In this document: positions 54,676 through 63,731 of the stretch, piece after piece
How positions within the stretch are numbered: the stretch's first letter is position 1
How the letters are laid out: the number at the start of each line of letters is the position of its first letter
NCBI GenBank assembly: GCA_021648845.1
Contig: JAKJHY010000005.1
Coordinates: 124,001 to 188,000 of the forward strand
Direction: 5' to 3'
DNA from: Mycobacterium sp. MBM
Lineage (GTDB): Bacteria > Actinomycetota > Actinomycetes > Mycobacteriales > Mycobacteriaceae
DNA: 64,000 nt
The notes under the pieces: model-generated
The model's input: the letters and a program-made list of their open reading frames with translations, nothing else
Database searches by the model: none
Told to the model about the DNA's origin: nothing
Position numbers and translations under genes: made by a program

Positions 54676-55820
54676 TGTACGACGTAGCGATCATCGGTGT
54701 CGGCCTGCACCCGTTCGGGCGCTTCGAGGGCAAATCGGCTCTTGCGATGGGGGTCGACGCCATCTTCGCCGCCGTCGCGGACGCCGGGGTCGAATGGAAA
54801 GACATCGGTGCCGCCACCGGTGGCAGCTGGACCGTCGCCAACCCCGACGCCATCGTCGGCATGGTCGGACTGTCCGGCATCCCGTTCACCAACGTGTTCA
54901 ACGCCTGCGCGACAGCCGCCTCCGCCACCAAGGCCTGCGCCGACGGTATCCGGCTCGGCGACTACGACATCGGGATCGCCGTCGGCCTGGACAAGCACCC
55001 GCGCGGTGCCTTCACCGAGGATCCGGGGCTGGTCGGCATGCCGGCCTGGTATGCCGAGAACGGCCAGTACCTGACGACCCAGTTCTTCGGCATGAAGGCC
55101 AACCGCTACCTGCACGACCACAACATCTCGGCGCGCACCCTGGCCAAGGTGGCCAACAAGAATCTGCGCAACGGCGCCCTGAATCCGAATGCGTTCCGGC
55201 GCAAGCCGATCAGCGAGGACGACATCCTGAACTCGACCATGCTGAACTACCCGCTGACCCAATACATGTTCTGCGCCCCCGACGAGGGCGCGGCCGCGGT
55301 GGTGATGTGCCGGGCCGATCTGGCCCGCAGGTACACAGCCAAGCCGGTGTACCTGCGGGCCGTCGAGGTCCGGACCCGCCGCTACGGCGCCTACGAGGTG
55401 AACACCACCTGCGCCCCGGTCGTCGAGGATGTCGCCCCGACCGTCTACGCCGCGCGCGCCGCGTTCGAGAAGGCCGGCGTGGAACCCGAGGATGTCGACG
55501 TGGTGCAACTGCAGGACACCGATGCCGGCGCCGAGATCATCCACATGGCCGAGTGCGGGTTCTGCGCCGACGGTGACCAGGAGAAGCTGCTGGCCGAGGG
55601 TGCCACCGAGATCGGCGGCGCGCTGCCGGTGAACACCGACGGCGGCCTGATCGCCAACGGCGAACCGATCGGCGCGTCCGGGCTGCGCCAGATCCACGAG
55701 CTGGTCCGCCAGCTGCGCGGCGAGGCCGGCGACCGCCAGGTTCCCGGCGAGCCCAAGGTCGGCTTCGCCCAGCTCTATGGCGCCCCGGGCACCGCCGGCG
55801 CCACCGTCCTCACCCTCTGA
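54675..55820 (+). CDS. Lipid-transfer/SCP-X-type thiolase
   Basis: The 381-residue thiolase-fold protein begins MYDVAIIGVGLHPFGRFEGK. The nucleophilic cysteine is in TNVFNACATAASATKACADG, and VNTDGGLIANGEPIGASGLR and GFAQLYGAPGTAGATV form the C-terminal active-site region; the usual CGHP-type motif is replaced by YGAPG. It is related to Ltp2/Ltp3/Ltp4-type aldolases/thiolases of steroid side-chain breakdown. Such proteins usually work with a DUF35 partner; the adjacent one is broken here. Confidence 0.88.
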   Translation: MYDVAIIGVGLHPFGRFEGKSALAMGVDAIFAAVADAGVEWKDIGAATGGSWTVANPDAIVGMVGLSGIPFTNVFNACATAASATKACADGIRLGDYDIGIAVGLDKHPRGAFTEDPGLVGMPAWYAENGQYLTTQFFGMKANRYLHDHNISARTLAKVANKNLRNGALNPNAFRRKPISEDDILNSTMLNYPLTQYMFCAPDEGAAAVVMCRADLARRYTAKPVYLRAVEVRTRRYGAYEVNTTCAPVVEDVAPTVYAARAAFEKAGVEPEDVDVVQLQDTDAGAEIIHMAECGFCADGDQEKLLAEGATEIGGALPVNTDGGLIANGEPIGASGLRQIHELVRQLRGEAGDRQVPGEPKVGFAQLYGAPGTAGATVLTL

Positions 55821-55826
55821 GACCTC

Positions 55827-55889
55827 CGCCGAAACAGCATTCCGGAAGGCCCCTACTCGCAGTTTCGCTTCCGGAATGCTGTTTCGGCG
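55827..55889. terminator. Two-way terminator hairpin (family 1, copy 2)
   Basis: Perfect 22-base arms at 55827-55848 and 55868-55889 with core GAAACAGCATTCCGGA and a 19-base loop. It fills the gap between the convergent thiolase and acyl-CoA dehydrogenase genes. Same sequence family as 29665-29725. Confidence 0.82.
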
Positions 55890-57062
55890 CTACGAAGACG
55901 TGGCCTTGGGCGGCGAGTAGCTGGGTTTACCCAGCCCGAGCACATGCTGGGCGATCATGTTGCGGAACACCTCGAGTGTGCCGCCATAAATCCCCACCAG
56001 CGGTGCGAACCGATACACGTACTCGCTGCGGTCGTCGAATCCACCGTCGACGCCGATGGGTAGCGCCGCGGCCGGTCCGGCGACGTCCATCAGGTCGGGC
56101 GCGACATCGCGCATGGTTTGAGCCAGCGCGACACGGCCAAAGATGCTCGGGGCGGACAGCGATGCTTCGATGCGGGCGATGCTGCGGCCCAACCGGTAGT
56201 CCACCGCCGCGTCGCGCTCCTCGCGCGCACCGACCAGCGCGGCGACGTTATCGGCGGCCTCGACCATGAACCCGGCCTGATGCGCCATGATCGCCACGTC
56301 GTCGAGCCCGTCGTCGGCGGCCGCCACGGCGCCGTGCTCGGCGTCGAGCGGCTCACGCACCACGGACCAGCCGCCGTTGACCTCACCCATGCGGTACTTG
56401 TCGTCGACGCGGACATCGGAGTAGTACACGATGTTCGTGCGGTCGCCGTCGACGGTGCGGATGCCCTGGATCTCGATACCCGGCAGGTCCAGCGGCACCA
56501 GGAACATGGTGAGGCTCTTGTGTTTCGGTCCGCCCGGATCGGTGTTAGTGATGAGGAAGACGTACGTGCAGTTGTGCGCACCGGTGGTGAACATCTTGGA
56601 GCCATTGATAATCCAGCTCGATCCATCCTTCACCGCGCGGGTCTTGCAGGTGGCGACGTCGGAGCCGCCCTCGGGCTCGGTGTAACCCAGGCAGAGTCGC
56701 ACCGTGCCGTCCAAGACACCGGCCAGCACCTCCTCGCGGATCTCGACTGAGCCGAACTTGGCCACCGACCGGGCCACCATCGACGTGGTCCCCCAGGTCA
56801 CCCACGGCACCTCGGCCCGGCGCTTCTCCAGCTGCCAGATCCGCCGCCGCACGCGCGAGAAGCCACCGTCGGCCTCGGTCTTCCATTCCTTCTCCAGATA
56901 TCCGGCCGCGCCAATCGCCAGGTGCACACCCTCGTCGAAGTTGTCACCGGTCTCTCGGTCACGGCGGATCACGTCCTCGGTCACCACACCGGCGAGGAAC
57001 TCGCGTACCTCGGTCTGGAACGCCCGGTCTTCGGCGGAGAGCTCAACTCGTGCGAAATCCAT
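55890..57062 (-). CDS. Acyl-CoA dehydrogenase, catalytic-type subunit
   Basis: The 390-residue flavoprotein starts MDFARVELSAEDRAFQTEVR. It has LCLGYTEPEGGSDVATCKTR (flavin/substrate loop), WIINGSKMFTTGAHNCTYVF and the C-terminal GIYGGTLEVFRNMIAQHVLG with the conserved Arg of FAD binding. Together with the shorter dehydrogenase directly upstream it forms the alpha-beta pair seen in steroid-degrading FadE complexes (for example FadE28-FadE29). It is the last gene of the operon that starts at 62662. Confidence 0.92.
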   Translation of the reverse strand: MDFARVELSAEDRAFQTEVREFLAGVVTEDVIRRDRETGDNFDEGVHLAIGAAGYLEKEWKTEADGGFSRVRRRIWQLEKRRAEVPWVTWGTTSMVARSVAKFGSVEIREEVLAGVLDGTVRLCLGYTEPEGGSDVATCKTRAVKDGSSWIINGSKMFTTGAHNCTYVFLITNTDPGGPKHKSLTMFLVPLDLPGIEIQGIRTVDGDRTNIVYYSDVRVDDKYRMGEVNGGWSVVREPLDAEHGAVAAADDGLDDVAIMAHQAGFMVEAADNVAALVGAREERDAAVDYRLGRSIARIEASLSAPSIFGRVALAQTMRDVAPDLMDVAGPAAALPIGVDGGFDDRSEYVYRFAPLVGIYGGTLEVFRNMIAQHVLGLGKPSYSPPKATSS

Positions 57063-57068
57063 ATCCCG

Positions 57069-58124
57069 TTACACTCCTGCACTTTCCCGAGCGGTCACGA
57101 TCTGCGCGATCCGCACGGCGGTGGTACCGGGATCGCCACCGGCCAGCGCCCAGCCGCGCGCCCGCACCAGGTACGCGGTGGCGGCCGCCTCCGCGGACAC
57201 ACCGAGCCCACCTTGTACGTGCACCGCCATGGTGGCGGCCTTGGCGGCTTCCTCGGCCATGAACACGAAGGCCGACGGCGCCAACTCCGGCCGCTCCTCG
57301 GGTTCGTTGTCCAGGAACCAGGCCGCGCGCCGGGCCAGTCCGCGACCGCTCTGCACGGCGATCGCGATGTTGGCCAGCGGGTGGGAGATGCCCTGCAAGG
57401 TGCCGATCGGCACGCCGAGGGTGTATCGGGACTTGGCGAACTCCGCGGCAATGGTCATGGTTTCCTCGACAAGCCCCACCAGGGCGGCCGCGGTCAGCAG
57501 CCGCCACTCATCCAGTGCCCGTTGGTATTCAGCCAATGCAGCGAGGCCACTGGCCAGCACGACGCGACGGTCGGCGACCGCCGGGTCCACCCATGCCATC
57601 GGCAACTTGCCGATATTGTCCACTTTGGTTTGCGGGCTGGAATAGCCGAGTGCCACGATGTCGTCACCGTCGCGGATGATGATCCGCCCGGCTATCGCCC
57701 CCGCAGGTACCAGCCGCGGGCCGCTGAGTGCCACCTGTTGTGGGTCCAGCGCCACAACGGTGGTACCGGCTACGATCCCGCCGGAATCGTGACCGGACAG
57801 TGCACCCAGGCGCGCCAGCAGCCGCGCGGCCACCACATGGTCGATCCACGGAACGGGGGCCAGGTAGCGGCCGATCTCCTCGGCCACCAGCGTGAGATCT
57901 ACCAACGTCGCGCCGTCGCCGCCCACCGACTCGGGCAGTCCCATGGTCGTTGCGCCCATGCCGCACAGGCGTTCCCACAGGCTCTTGTCGAACCCGCCGG
58001 CCTCGGCCGCCCGAACGGTCTCGATATCGCAATGCGTCTTCAGGAACTGCCGGTAAGCCGCCTGGAGATCCTTGTGGTCCTCGGTCAGGCTGTAGTCCAG
58101 CCTGCGCAATTCGTAGCGGTCCAC
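57069..58124 (-). CDS. Acyl-CoA dehydrogenase, second subunit
   Basis: The 351-residue protein starts at GTG (VDRYELRRLDYSLTEDHKDL). It is shorter and less conserved than its partner: MGLPESVGGDGATLVDLTLV and FAKSRYTLGVPIGTLQGISH, QGGLGVSAEAAATAYLVRA are family motifs, while the flavin loop is degenerate. It is therefore the non-catalytic or half-site subunit of a heteromeric dehydrogenase. Six bases separate it from the partner gene. Confidence 0.88.
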   Translation of the reverse strand: MDRYELRRLDYSLTEDHKDLQAAYRQFLKTHCDIETVRAAEAGGFDKSLWERLCGMGATTMGLPESVGGDGATLVDLTLVAEEIGRYLAPVPWIDHVVAARLLARLGALSGHDSGGIVAGTTVVALDPQQVALSGPRLVPAGAIAGRIIIRDGDDIVALGYSSPQTKVDNIGKLPMAWVDPAVADRRVVLASGLAALAEYQRALDEWRLLTAAALVGLVEETMTIAAEFAKSRYTLGVPIGTLQGISHPLANIAIAVQSGRGLARRAAWFLDNEPEERPELAPSAFVFMAEEAAKAATMAVHVQGGLGVSAEAAATAYLVRARGWALAGGDPGTTAVRIAQIVTARESAGV

Positions 58125-58127
58125 GGT

Positions 58128-58964
58128 TTAGCTCCCCTTGTTCTCGCCGAAGAAGAACTCGGCAGCATTGTTGTAGAGATAGTTGTCCAGCACGTCGGCC
58201 GGCAGGTCCAGCGCCAGCGCCTCGGGCACCACACGCTCCATCCGCAACACCGGATAGTCCGAGGCGAAGATGACCTTCTGCGGGCCGCGGGTGCGCATGT
58301 AGTGCAACAGGCTGTCCGGCAGCCGTTTCGGAGACCACGCCGAGGTCATCAACCGCAGGTTCCGGTATTTGAGCAGCATCCTGATCGCGATGTCCCACCA
58401 TGGGTCCGCCCCGTGAATCATGCACAGCTTGAGTTCCGGGAAGCGCACGCACACCCGGTCGAGGTGGATCGGGTTCTGCACCTCACCCGGGATCGGTGGT
58501 CCGGGCATGCCGGTGTTGACGCACAGCGGCAGCTCCAATTCGGCGCATTTGGTGTAGAGCGGGTAGTAGACCGCATCGCTGGGCGGATACTGACCGTCGG
58601 CCCAGAAGCTGGGTCCGACGACGGTATAGGCCACCGGCAGGTCCCTGGTGACGGCGGCCAGTTCTCGCAGGGATGGGATCGGCCGCAGCAGGTTGACCCC
58701 GCCCATCGCCAGCGCGAACCGGTCCGGGTGCGCCTCGACGAACTTGCGAGCCGTCACCGACGGTTTGGCCAGCGAGTCCATCAGGATCGCCTTACGCACG
58801 CCGTGGGTGTCCATCTCGTCGAGCAGGGCCGACAGGTCGATGGGGTCGTACAACGACGCGGGGCCCTTGAAGTAGTCGTCGCGCACCTTCTTCATGAATG
58901 CCGGCTGTTGCTCGGTCTCCCCGAAATGCACATTGGCCAGGCAGTCGATCACCCGCTGAGTCAT
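58128..58964 (-). CDS. Amidohydrolase-2 family protein (short)
   Basis: The 278-residue TIM-barrel protein reads MTQRVIDCLANVHFGETEQQ. The usual HxH after the first strand is replaced by NVHF, leaving only one His. LCMIHGADPWWDIAIR and VIFASDYPVLRMERVV (the conserved SD(W/Y)P) are present. This is the ACMSD/amidohydrolase-2 family, which includes decarboxylases and hydrolases of cyclic intermediates. With an incomplete metal site it could be non-metal or altered. Its ATG overlaps the ligase stop. Confidence 0.82.
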   Translation of the reverse strand: MTQRVIDCLANVHFGETEQQPAFMKKVRDDYFKGPASLYDPIDLSALLDEMDTHGVRKAILMDSLAKPSVTARKFVEAHPDRFALAMGGVNLLRPIPSLRELAAVTRDLPVAYTVVGPSFWADGQYPPSDAVYYPLYTKCAELELPLCVNTGMPGPPIPGEVQNPIHLDRVCVRFPELKLCMIHGADPWWDIAIRMLLKYRNLRLMTSAWSPKRLPDSLLHYMRTRGPQKVIFASDYPVLRMERVVPEALALDLPADVLDNYLYNNAAEFFFGENKGS

Positions 58965-60568
58965 GACATCGTCTCCAGTTGTTGCACCGCATGAGCTTTC
59001 GCCCATCGGTAGTCGGCCTTGCCATTGCCCAATCGCCTGATCCGATCGACGAAAAGCACATCCTTGGGAGCTTTGAAGCGGGCGAGGCCCGTCGCGCAGT
59101 GCGCGCGCAGCTCGTCGGCCGACACGGCGACGCGAGTCGCGACGATCGCCACGATCTCTTCACCCCAGCGGTCGCTGGGCCGACCCACGACCAGCGCATC
59201 GACAACCGCCGGGTGTGCCCGCAACTCGGTCTCGACCTCCTCGACGAAGACCTTTTCCCCACCGGTGTTCACGACCAACGAATCCCGACCGAACAACCGC
59301 AGGCGACCGTCGGCTTCCAGCGCCGCCCGGTCCCCGGAGATAACCACCCGCTGGCCGCCGACCTCGGGGAAGGTTTTGGCGGTGGCTTCGGGATCGTCGA
59401 AGTACCCGAGCGGGATTCGGCCGTTGCGGGCCACCCAGCCCACCTCGGCCGCACCGGGCTCCAGGAAGCGCGAGTAGTCCTCGGCCAACACCAGGCCACC
59501 GGTCCGCAGCTGGAACGTCTCGGCGGTGTCGGTCTGTCGCCGGGTGTGCCCGAAGCCCAGGTTCCCGGTCTCCGAGGACCCGAAACCGTTGATGACGGTG
59601 ACGTGCGGCAGGTGATCCAGCAGGGCTCGTTGATGTTTTGGGTTCGTCACGGCGCCGCCGGTGCCGATGGCGAATATCGACGACAGGTCGTAGGCACACC
59701 GGTTCAGTTCCTCGACCAACGGTGCGGCGTAGGCGTCGCCGACCATCGTCATCAACCCGACCCGCTCGCGCTCGGCGGTCTCCAGCACGACGCGCGGATC
59801 GAACGTCGCCTTGGTGTCGTGCAAGATGACGGTCTGCCCCGACAGCAGTCCGGAGAACGCCGTCCACAGGCCGGCCGCGTGCATCAGCGGCGACACCGCG
59901 AACCACGGCGGCCCGGCATGCGCCACCTTCTCGTGGATCTCGCCGACGCCGTCGTGGTCGGCCCCGTTCATCGAGGAGACGTAGATGTCGCCCTGGCGCC
60001 ACAACACGCCCTTGGGGCGTCCAGTGGTGCCGCCGGTACAGATCATCAGCAGGTCGTCGGGTGAGGCCGTGGGCACGCAGTCCGTGTCGGATTGGGCCAG
60101 CGCGTCATCCAGGGATATCGATGCCGCGAGTTCGGCACCCTCGCCGTCGTCGACCGAGATGAGCACCTCTGCGGTGAGGACATCGGCGAACCTGGCTCCG
60201 AGCGAGCGGTGGTAGATCACCGCACGGGGTTTCAGATACGCCAGCAGATCGGCGATCTCGCCGGGTGAGTAGTAATGGTTGACGTTGACCGGCACCGTGC
60301 GGGCCTTCAGGCACCCGATCACCATCTCGGGATACAGATCGTTGTGCATCAGCAGCGCGACCCGATCCTGGCCGCACTCCCACCGGTTCAATTCGCCGCG
60401 TTCGGTGTGCGCACCGAGCCCACGGGCGGCCAGAAAGTTCGCCAATCGCCGCGTCCGGTCCGCGCCCTGGGCGAAGGTGGTTCGCCGAGGCCCGCACACC
60501 GTCATCTCCCGGTCGGGCACCGTGTCGGCGACGGCGTCGATGACGGCACCGATGGTCCACTCCGCCAT
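58961..60568 (-). CDS. Acyl-CoA synthetase (FadD-type)
   Basis: The 535-residue ligase has the ATP loop LLMICTGGTTGRPKGVLWRQ, adenylate motif INGFGSSETGNLGF, GRDSLVVNTGGEKVFVEEVE (the usual GRDxxxINxGGEKV) and the C-terminal lysine region RRLGNGKADYRWAK. It resembles FadD17/FadD19-like synthetases that activate steroid side-chain acids. It should make the CoA ester that enters beta-oxidation in this cluster. It is eight bases past the amidohydrolase gene start region and coupled to the next amidohydrolase. Confidence 0.93.
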   Translation of the reverse strand: MAEWTIGAVIDAVADTVPDREMTVCGPRRTTFAQGADRTRRLANFLAARGLGAHTERGELNRWECGQDRVALLMHNDLYPEMVIGCLKARTVPVNVNHYYSPGEIADLLAYLKPRAVIYHRSLGARFADVLTAEVLISVDDGEGAELAASISLDDALAQSDTDCVPTASPDDLLMICTGGTTGRPKGVLWRQGDIYVSSMNGADHDGVGEIHEKVAHAGPPWFAVSPLMHAAGLWTAFSGLLSGQTVILHDTKATFDPRVVLETAERERVGLMTMVGDAYAAPLVEELNRCAYDLSSIFAIGTGGAVTNPKHQRALLDHLPHVTVINGFGSSETGNLGFGHTRRQTDTAETFQLRTGGLVLAEDYSRFLEPGAAEVGWVARNGRIPLGYFDDPEATAKTFPEVGGQRVVISGDRAALEADGRLRLFGRDSLVVNTGGEKVFVEEVETELRAHPAVVDALVVGRPSDRWGEEIVAIVATRVAVSADELRAHCATGLARFKAPKDVLFVDRIRRLGNGKADYRWAKAHAVQQLETMS

Positions 60569-60575
60569 GGCGCGG

Positions 60576-61826
60576 TTACGCCGGCACCGTCAGGTGTGCG
60601 ACGCTGGGCGCCACCCTGTGTACGTCACCGAGGAGTTCGAGTGCGTTGTCGCGCATCACCTTCCGGGTGTCCTCTAGGCTGAACTCCGGGAACTGCGGGA
60701 TGTCGGCGGTGAACGTGGTGGGATCGGCCAAGCCCTCGCCGTGCGGCCAATCCGATCCGAACAGGATCTTGTCCACACCGATGGTCTCGGCCAAGAGCTT
60801 GACGTCGTCCTCGTAGTACGGGGCAATCCAGACATTGTTGCGAAGCTGTTGCACCGGGTCTTCCTTGAAGTGGTGCGGCGCGTTGTTGGCCGCCTTCTTG
60901 AGACGTTTGATCAGCCGGTAGACGAAGTAGGAGCCGTTCTCGATGCTGGCCACCTTGAGCTTCGGATGCCGGGTAAACACCTGGTGCACGATCATCGAGG
61001 CCATGGTGTCGTGGATGGCGCGGTCATCCATGATCACCATGTCCAGCGGGTCGCGCTTGCCGAATCCCTGGAACACGCCACTGCCGCCCCACAGCGCCGG
61101 GATGGCCATGTATCCGGAGTCGGAGAGGTGGAAGACCACTGCGACGCCGGCCTCGGCCAACCTCGCCCAGACCGGGTCGTGCGACGGATCCCCCAACGAC
61201 CGGGGCCGGGTGGCCCCGGGAACCGGCGCCGGGCGCACACAGACCAGTTTCGCGCCGCGGCCGATGACGAACTCCGCCTCCTCAGCCGCCTTGACGGGGT
61301 CGGCCAGCGAGATGATCGGTGCCGAGATGAAGCGTCCATCGGGCCGCTCGAATCCCCAGTCCTCGTCCAGCCACAGGTTGAACGCATGCACCGAGGCCAT
61401 GGTGGCCTCGATATCGTGCTTGAGACCTTCCTCCACTCCGCAGGCGAACGTCGGTAGCATGAACACGGTTTCGAGGCGCTGGCGATCGAGTACCCGCAGC
61501 CGCGCGTCACGGTTCTGGTATTCGGGATGCTCGGAGAGCCGGTCGACCTTCATCAGCGAGGCGGGGTCGACACCCTCGGGGATCTCGCCACGGAACAGCA
61601 GGTCCAGGCAGCCTGGCTCGATGATTGGGTCGAAGGTCGGGTTGGGGATGAAATGGTTGACTGTCCCTCCGAACAGGGCCAGCGTGCGCTTGCCGTCCTG
61701 CACCATCTGCACACCGCGACTCTTGAATTCCTTGGGCAGGTGTCTGGTGAAGGCGTCGATCGGCTCGTAGTAGTGGTTGTCGACGTCGACCGCCAGGTAG
61801 GGCAGCCGCTCGGGCGTCTCGGACAT
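60576..61826 (-). CDS. Amidohydrolase-2 family protein (long)
   Basis: The 416-residue protein starts MSETPERLPYLAVDVDNHYY with the metal-binding region reading DVDNHYYEP (D.H rather than HxH). AGVAVVFHLSDSGYMAIPAL, HPKLKVASIENGSYFVYRLI (in place of the usual HGG) and KILFGSDWPHGEGLADPTTF with the catalytic Asp follow. This long amidohydrolase type recurs in mycobacterial catabolic clusters next to FadD and FadE genes. It may hydrolyse or decarboxylate a ring-opened acyl-CoA; the reaction is not established. Confidence 0.88.
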   Translation of the reverse strand: MSETPERLPYLAVDVDNHYYEPIDAFTRHLPKEFKSRGVQMVQDGKRTLALFGGTVNHFIPNPTFDPIIEPGCLDLLFRGEIPEGVDPASLMKVDRLSEHPEYQNRDARLRVLDRQRLETVFMLPTFACGVEEGLKHDIEATMASVHAFNLWLDEDWGFERPDGRFISAPIISLADPVKAAEEAEFVIGRGAKLVCVRPAPVPGATRPRSLGDPSHDPVWARLAEAGVAVVFHLSDSGYMAIPALWGGSGVFQGFGKRDPLDMVIMDDRAIHDTMASMIVHQVFTRHPKLKVASIENGSYFVYRLIKRLKKAANNAPHHFKEDPVQQLRNNVWIAPYYEDDVKLLAETIGVDKILFGSDWPHGEGLADPTTFTADIPQFPEFSLEDTRKVMRDNALELLGDVHRVAPSVAHLTVPA

Positions 61827-61839
61827 ATGAGTCCACCTT

Positions 61840-62662
61840 TCAAAACTTTTTCAGGGCAGGGAAATTCGGCTCCCGTTTCTCGAAGAACGCAGTGATCCCC
61901 TCGACCAGGTCGGGCCGCACCATGGATTCGTGCATGAGCGTTTCGGCGCGGGCGCTGACGTCCGCGACATCGTCGCCGGCGTCGCCGTAGAGCTGGCCCT
62001 TGATAACCGCCATGGATGTCCGGTGAGCAGTTACGAGCCAGATCCTCGGCGTACGTCAGCGCGGTGGGCAACAGATCTTCGGGTGCCACAACCTCTTTGA
62101 CCAGACCCAGGGCGGCGGCCTCGTCGGCAAGGAAGGTGCGCCCAGACAGCAGCAGATCCGCCGCGGCGCCCCAACCGGCCAACCGAGGCAGGATCCAGGT
62201 GATGCCGTACTCGCCGATCAATCCGCGCCGGGGGAAGGCGGTGGCGAACTTGGCACCGTCCGCCGCGAACCGCACATCACACATCAGCGCGTGGGTCAGT
62301 CCGATGCCGACGCAGGCGCCGTTGATGGCGGCGATCACCGGTTTGCGCAGCATGGTGAGAAAGTGCGGATGCCGTTCCCCGACGATCTTGCTGACATCGG
62401 TGTCCCCGCTGATCGATGCGCCGAGATCCTGCATGTCCCCCATGTACGCGCCGGCGCAGAACCCCCTGCCGGTGCCGGTCAGCACGATGACCCGCACCGC
62501 TTCGTCGGCCTCGGCGCCATCAAACGCGGCGTAGACCCCGCGCGAGATGTCCGCTCCCCAGGAGTTCAGCCGCTCCGGGCGATTGAGGGTGATGACGGCG
62601 ACACCAGCCGCGGTGACCTCGTAGAGCACCGCGTCTGTCTGCATGCTGTCGGCGACGGTCAC
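61840..62662 (-). pseudogene. Enoyl-CoA hydratase with a frameshift
   Basis: From GTG 62662 (VTVADSMQTDAVLYEVTAAG) the crotonase sequence runs well: RGFCAGAYMGDMQ, KPVIAAINGACVGIGLTHAL and SGRTFLADEAAALGLVKEVV. At about 62020-62023 an extra base breaks the frame. After it, another frame continues the family C-terminus: SMAVIKGQLYGD, then MVRPDLVEGITAFFEKREPN and FPALKKF, stop at 61840. One fewer base would give an intact protein of 273 residues. Either it is a real mutation that removes the last 60 residues or a base error. GGAGGTGG precedes the start and operator site 5 lies upstream. Confidence 0.85.
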
Positions 62663-62691
62663 AGGTCGGCCACCTCCCGCGTGGGCATTCT

Positions 62692-62710
62692 TACTGTATA
62701 CCTATCGGTA
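62692..62710. promoter_or_regulatory. Regulon operator, site 5
   Basis: TACTGTAT-ACC-TATCGGTA keeps the 8-3-8 layout. It is 30 bases upstream of the first gene of the long minus-strand operon (62662 down to 55890). Confidence 0.7.
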
Positions 62711-62917
62711 GTGCATTCTGCAAGCATCCGGATGGGCTTCCACCAGCGAAAACCCGCGACGATCGGAGGAAGTCGCTTCCGCCGCCGACGTTGATGTTTG
62801 CGCCCGCCGGATCAGAGTTGCGCCGCGATGCGAGAAAGGCCGCGGTGGCCGCACCGGCGCACCCGAGATCCATTGCCGGCTAACTCAATTACCGGGCCGC
62901 AGGACCGCTGCGCCGCG

Positions 62918-63679
62918 TCAGCTACCCGTCCAGTTCGGCGCACGCTTCTCGGCGAACGCCGTCGCACCCTCGATGGCATCCTTGGATGCAAATACCGGGG
63001 TGAGGAGTTCGTTTTGCTTCTGCCACATCTCGGACTGGCTCCACTCGGCCGACTTGACGATGACTTCCTTGGTCGCCGCGACTGCCAGCGGGCCGTTCGC
63101 GGTGATCTTGTCGGCCAGTTCCAGCGCGCCGGCGAGCGCCTCGCCCGGCTCGGTCAGCTTGTTGACCAAGCCCCACTCCACGGCCTCCTCGGCGGTGAAA
63201 TGCTCACCGGTGAGTGCCAATTCGACGGCCTTCTGATACGGGATCCGGTGTGGCAGCCGCAGCAATGCGCCGGCGGCGGCGACCAGCCCACGCTTCACCT
63301 CCGGGATACCGAACGTGGCCGTTCGCGATGCCACGATGAGATCGGTGGCCAGCACCAACTCGGTACCGCCGGCGAGCGCGTAGCCCTCGACGGCGGCGAT
63401 GACCGGCTTGCGGGGCGGGCGTTGAGTGAAGCCCATGCCACGCCCCTCGACATGGGGGATCTGGCCGGATGCGAAGGCCTTCAGATCCATGCCGGCGCTG
63501 AAGTTCCCACCGGCACCGGTGAGGACCGCCACCGACAGCTCTGGGCTGTCATCGAGCTCGTCCATCGCGGCGGCGAGACCTTGCGCCACTGGCAAATTGA
63601 ACGCATTGCGCACCTCGGGCCGGTTGATCGTGATAACCAGGGTGCGGCCCCGGCGCTCGGTCAGAATTTCGTCGGCCAT
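62918..63679 (-). CDS. Enoyl-CoA hydratase/isomerase (crotonase)
   Basis: The 253-residue crotonase starts MADEILTERRGRTLVITINR. The oxyanion-hole motifs are GNFSAGMDLKAFA and ALAGGTELVLATDLIV; the catalytic region FGIPEVKRGLVAAAGALLRL has one acidic residue (Glu) where hydratases have two, so it may act as isomerase or on a bulky CoA. This resembles EchA19-like mycobacterial enzymes. It is transcribed alone from a promoter with operator site 6, divergent from the TetR gene. Confidence 0.9.
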   Translation of the reverse strand: MADEILTERRGRTLVITINRPEVRNAFNLPVAQGLAAAMDELDDSPELSVAVLTGAGGNFSAGMDLKAFASGQIPHVEGRGMGFTQRPPRKPVIAAVEGYALAGGTELVLATDLIVASRTATFGIPEVKRGLVAAAGALLRLPHRIPYQKAVELALTGEHFTAEEAVEWGLVNKLTEPGEALAGALELADKITANGPLAVAATKEVIVKSAEWSQSEMWQKQNELLTPVFASKDAIEGATAFAEKRAPNWTGS

Positions 63680-63731
63680 TCTCGGTCCTCGCATTCGGCT
63701 GACATGAAGCGGATCGGTTCACGGAAGATAT

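Noticed and set aside
54426..55697. A 423-codon minus-strand frame covering the thiolase gene.
   Set aside because: It is antisense to a thiolase with intact motifs and contains long Gly/His/Val runs typical of shadows.
56922..58994. A 690-codon open frame on the plus strand opposite the acyl-CoA dehydrogenase genes.
   Set aside because: It is the antisense shadow of well-supported flavoprotein genes; its product is rich in His, Gln and Arg with no domain.
61553..62662. A 369-residue open frame that would fuse the crotonase to the following gene's region.
   Set aside because: After about 62020 its sequence is arginine-rich and unlike any crotonase; the true continuation lies in another frame, and the tail overlaps the amidohydrolase gene out of frame.
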